Below, piece by piece: positions 60,101-64,000 of a DNA stretch of 64,000 nt. This DNA is from Hirudo medicinalis (lineage: Eukaryota; Annelida; Clitellata; Hirudinida; Hirudinidae). Where the stretch lies: the NCBI GenBank assembly GCA_011800805.1, contig MPNW01000138.1, positions 81,518-145,517 of the forward strand, in the 5' to 3' direction. The notes under the pieces were generated by a model. It saw nothing but the letters and a program-made list of their open reading frames with translations, did no database searches and was not told the DNA's origin. Position numbers and translations under genes: made by a program. Within the stretch, counting starts at the first letter, position 1, and every line of letters starts with the position of its first letter.

Positions 60101-63100
60101 AATGGCAAATCTGCAATATTTACTCAAAAGCATGAAATTCCAACTAATGGTAATAAAATTATCAACAATGTATAATTATAAAGACACACACATATACATA
60201 CATACATACATACATATTTGTAAATAATGGTTTAGTACCTCAGCCATCATGAAGGCAAATGTGTTGATGGAAATGTAATGCATCCAGAAATAGATGGAAA
60301 GTAGCAGAAGCATCCAGCTGGTGAGCTGGAGGTATGTAAGCAATGCCAGCACCTTCCAATGGGCCTTCCTGGTCACTGATGGAGATGAAGAGTTCTGGGC
60401 ACAAATAATTAATTTATTAATATAATAACAAATATTACTTGTCATTCAACTGCAACACGGCTATGATTCTTCGAGGCTAGAGGGCCATAATCATAAATAT
60501 TGCTCTACTGAAACATTACTGAACTAATAAGTAATATTATTTAACAGATCAGAGTCCATTGCAGCATTTACTAAAAATTAAAAATTTTATTAAAATTACA
60601 GCTAGATTATCAACAGCAGTATCACACAAAAGTATTATAGCAATCATCCTAACTCACTGGATGTCTCATGAACAAAATAATAAACACATATTCTCCCATT
60701 AAATGTATTGAATCATTATTATTTCTTTGTTATACAAAAATATTAGATATTGTGAAAAATTGATTATTTCAAGGATGTAAGTAACAAAAAATATCCTCTT
60801 AATGACAAAGTATAATTAACAAAAAGTATATAAATAGATACACAAACATAATTAGCTCATAAGAAAGTGAGTCATTAGTTTTTTAAAATTTGATAATCAA
60901 CAGGACCAGATTGCATTTATGGAGTTGCTTCTTTCATCAGATAACGGAAAAGATATTTGGGTACCTGAATGACTAAAATATTTGTACAGAAATAAAATCT
61001 ACTAATAAAAATACTAGGGCATGTCACATGTTTTATGGAACTCACAACCATTCAAAGACCACCAGGTCCACTAATTTGTTTTAGTGTTTTTAACTTAAAA
61101 GTGCTTAAAATATTTTCATGTCTTTCTGGACTAAAATTTTTCATTTTTTTTGCATTCAACTATCTTTTGAGTGCCTGTGAATCTGAATAGGATGTGAAGG
61201 CACTTCAATTGACCATTTATATATTCAATATATACCCAGTGGAACTTTTTATAATATAGTTGAACTATATACAAAGAGTATGTATTGAAGCTAACATCTC
61301 TTCTCAACTAACTGCATTTTATTTGATCAAACACTGACATTTTTCTCATAATTTTTTTATGCCTAGTCCAAGGCAACCTAAAATATTTCAATCACCTCTA
61401 AATTAAAATTAAAATCCTTCGCATCAAATGCTAATTAATTGCACTCCGCCATCAGTCACGCACAAACATCTCACATCACCCAAATTAAAATTACTTACAA
61501 GTTACTTACTATTCCTTAACCACTTGATCTGGTTGCAATTGAATTGTTGTTGTTTTTCTCTTAAACCAGCAAAAGGTGCTCAAACTTAAGTCAGCTGCAT
61601 CATAAAGCAACAAATGATGATAAGCACTTTGGTTTGAAAACTTACAAAGGTTCACTTAACAAAATTAAGATGATACCAGATTTTCTGATTTTAACTTTCA
61701 TCAGATCCAATGTGCATCCAAGCACACATTATGATTTATAGTCTCAGTGAGTCAAAACAAACTTTCCCTTTCATTATATGGTCATCATCATCATAATCAT
61801 CATCATCTCAACAGGGCCTAAACATACAACCTCATCCTGAAGTATGAGGATCATTAAAAGTAAACAATGCACTTATAATATTTATCACAAAAGTTAGCAT
61901 GATTTATTAGAGAAGTCCTACAATTAACAAATTTATTTACTTATTGATATGTTGGCATGCAAATGCCTTAACTTATTACATGTTAACCAGTAGCTAAACT
62001 GGGAAGGACAACTCACGTATTCAAAGCGATCTTTGGAAAGAGTGGCAAGAATGTGGAGAAATCCAAGCACTGAGAACCAAGAAAACCAGAGAACGATCTC
62101 TTCGATCTCCTGGACATTCATTACACCGAAGATGTAGATGAACTTGTAAAACACGAAGTTCCAAAACTTGTCTTTGGCATGCTAAACGAAGCCAAGCAAA
62201 ATTAATCTTTCATTTGTTATGCTTTTAAATGTTAAAATTTCATTTATTTGTCTATTTATTGATTTCCATTCTCATTCATCGTTTAAATATCCGTGCAGGC
62301 GAATCACGGTCCAATTGAGGCAGCAAATTGTTGTTGCAATAGTTTGCATTGCCCCTCACCATCGATGACATCAATAACTGAACACCTGGCTTAAGTTGTT
62401 TTCATGAACAAGAACAAATGATGCAGGTAATGACAAAGAAAATGTTCAATTTATAATATATAAAATGTTATCATTTTTATAACTTGTTGCTCCACAATTC
62501 TCAGCTGGCCAAATACAAGCTTCTGTATGAGTTTCCCAAACAACATCAGACAGCAGTAGGCCTGGTTGATGAGAACCTGAGGGTAGAAATAACCATGCTA
62601 TGATTTTAAGACCTTAAGTTAAAAAAACATGTTGAAGGTAAATAAGAAAGACTCAAGTTTTTAATCAATTAACACTTATTTAAGGAACAAAAGTACAAAA
62701 TATTATACATTAATGGCACATTTCTGCAACTTAACTTACTTGCAAATTAAATATTGCAACTTTAATTTACTTGCAATTTTGCAATTTAATTTGCAACTCA
62801 ACATACAAATAAGTTATGCTAATTATCATACTCAATATGTAGTGGATATTATAATTAAAGGCACAATTTATGAGAATCTATTAATAAAATTAGGATAAAG
62901 TCCAAAAGGGCAAAAACTGGAACGTTAAGGATGTCAAATGTTGCATCACCAATAATCCAATTCAGAAATGAAAATAAGCATATAACAGAATTTATTATTA
63001 TTAAAACTCCTGCTAAAAATGTTGAATTAAAGCACGAATTTGAATTTGTTGATTATCCTCCGAAATAACTGGTCGTGTTTGAAGAAAGTCCACTTCTAAA

Positions 63101-63911
63101 CGCTTAAACAACAGTAATTGCTTACAACATTTTGTTAAAGAAACATTGGTTCGAAGCTAAACATTCATGAATGCCAGAACTTGTGCATTGACTGTTTAGT
63201 AACTTGCTCATGGAATAAAACTTTGTATTTTTTTTAAATTTACATTAATGTCATTCAAATATTCAAAGAAAGCATGCATACTCCTAAAAAGCATTGAATA
63301 TCTTATGCACTTGTTAGATAGGCAAATAAACGTAATGTGGCAATTTTAAAGACTTTGTGAGAATGTAATTTTGCTAATCTTGAGCAATTGATGGTGGGAA
63401 GGTCTGAGTTATTTATTATTGCTCCAATCTCTTCTGCTAATAAAATACATTCGGCATTCAAAGATTCTGTAAACAGCTATAAAAACAGTTTAAAAAACTG
63501 ACTTTTGATCAACCAGATATGTTGTGAATTTAGTTGTGTGCAGTGCTGAGTTATATCAAGAATAGTATTAATTCAAGAAAACAAAAAGTTGTTAGCAAAG
63601 CATACTGTTCCAAATAATTAAGTAGGCAGCAATTCCGCTTAGAATATTCGGATATTTTCGCCAGTTCTCACCAAGAGGCACCAAGGTTCTTTGACCATAG
63701 TCCTGAGAAACATGAACGCTTTGTCGTTCGATTTGGATACCAGCAGAATGTCCAACAAATCAAATCCGGCATTGTCGTAACCGCTCGATGCCTGGTCCTC
63801 TTCGCTCCAATTGAAGGCATGGAAAATGGCAGTAACAAACAAAACCGTGCTAATTATTGCATATGTCCTCAAATTCGGTAGCGGTAATCTTACTAAAGCT
63901 AGTAACGGCAT
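57127..63911 (-). CDS. AMFR: AMFR/gp78 ER-membrane RING-CUE ubiquitin ligase, fifteen coding exons
   Basis: gp78 is a multi-spanning ER E3 ligase of ER-associated degradation, working with UBE2G2 and p97. Minus-strand exons are 63911-63672, 62576-62484, 62181-62017, 60394-60239, 59979-59939, 59720-59588, 59451-59318, 59239-59129, 59059-58797, 58742-58642, 58529-58404, 58255-58120, 58055-57929, 57692-57492 and 57403-57127. All phases agree, giving 767 aa (human 643). The start MPLLALVRLPLPNLRTY matches human MPLLFLERFPWPSLRTY. Membrane segments include NFVFYKFIYIFGVMNVQ and LYGNIFLSMASLVIGLQL. The RING reads CAICWEKM, LPCGHMFHNTC and LEQDTTCPTC. After it come YFHFDGSRILSWLPSFSVEV, the CUE domain VQQVREIFPNYPASVV and a UBE2G2-binding-like segment with FRFSKSSSEREKMLQLRKKN. 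No VIM helix is seen at the C terminus. One intron (58743-58796) is only 54 bases. Confidence 0.96.
60185..60215. repeat. (ACAT)n microsatellite
   Basis: About seven CATA units in an AMFR intron near the donor at 60239; no effect on splice sites is visible. Confidence 0.85.
60395..62016. other. AMFR intron, 1.6 kb, nothing recognised
   Basis: The stretch is AT-rich and unique, with a short ATCATCATC tract near 61780-61815. No exon, RNA gene or transposon is apparent. Confidence 0.5.
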
Positions 63912-64000
63912 GTTTGAATGTGGATTCTTTAAATGAAAAAAGTATTTAAAGGTGAGTTATCAAAATTTCACTAATTTTCGGAGTTCAAATTATGCACGTT

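Overview
This is a 64 kb piece of a metazoan nuclear genome. Genes are split into many short exons with GT-AG introns, the DNA is AT-rich, trinucleotide microsatellites ((GAT)n, (AAT)n) are abundant, and decayed transposons are scattered through it. There is no sign of bacterial organisation. Intron-rich genes that align closely to vertebrate proteins suggest a slowly evolving invertebrate, perhaps an annelid or mollusc, but that placement is inference only. The assembly is draft: two single-base N joins (7691, 17200) and one 681-base N run (46575-47255) are each flanked by copies of the same sequence.

Left third (1-21500) is repeat-rich. A degenerate LINE reverse transcriptase runs off the left edge (minus strand). 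A possible tyrosine-recombinase remnant and a microsatellite field follow. Next come an unrecognised 290-aa single-exon gene (8014-8886, minus) and the 3' part of an anosmin-1 (ANOS1/KAL1) gene (12441-16279, plus, eight exons rebuilt with matching phases). One anosmin intron holds a hAT element with an 8-bp target duplication. Tc1/mariner, MULE-like, tRNA-SINE and other remnants fill 16560-21500.

Middle (21500-41000): an SLC16-family monocarboxylate transporter (minus, eight coding exons), a 4.9-kb stretch with no gene seen, a KLHL10 orthologue (minus, eleven coding exons), and, head-to-head with it across about 0.9 kb, an intronless 776-codon gene on the plus strand. That gene matches no family I recognise and repeats an I/L-P-V-G motif at its N terminus. 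It is the best candidate here for something undescribed.

Right third (41900-63911): three minus-strand housekeeping genes rebuilt end to end with consistent splice phases. They are CAB39/MO25 (LKB1 complex scaffold, with an unusual Pro/Ser tail), SDF4/Cab45 (six EF-hands, ends HDEF), and AMFR/gp78 (multi-spanning ER RING-CUE ubiquitin ligase, 15 coding exons, with no recognisable C-terminal VIM). These genes do not form a pathway; they are ordinary neighbours. Exon coordinates were worked out by hand from splice consensus and protein homology and may be off by one or two bases.
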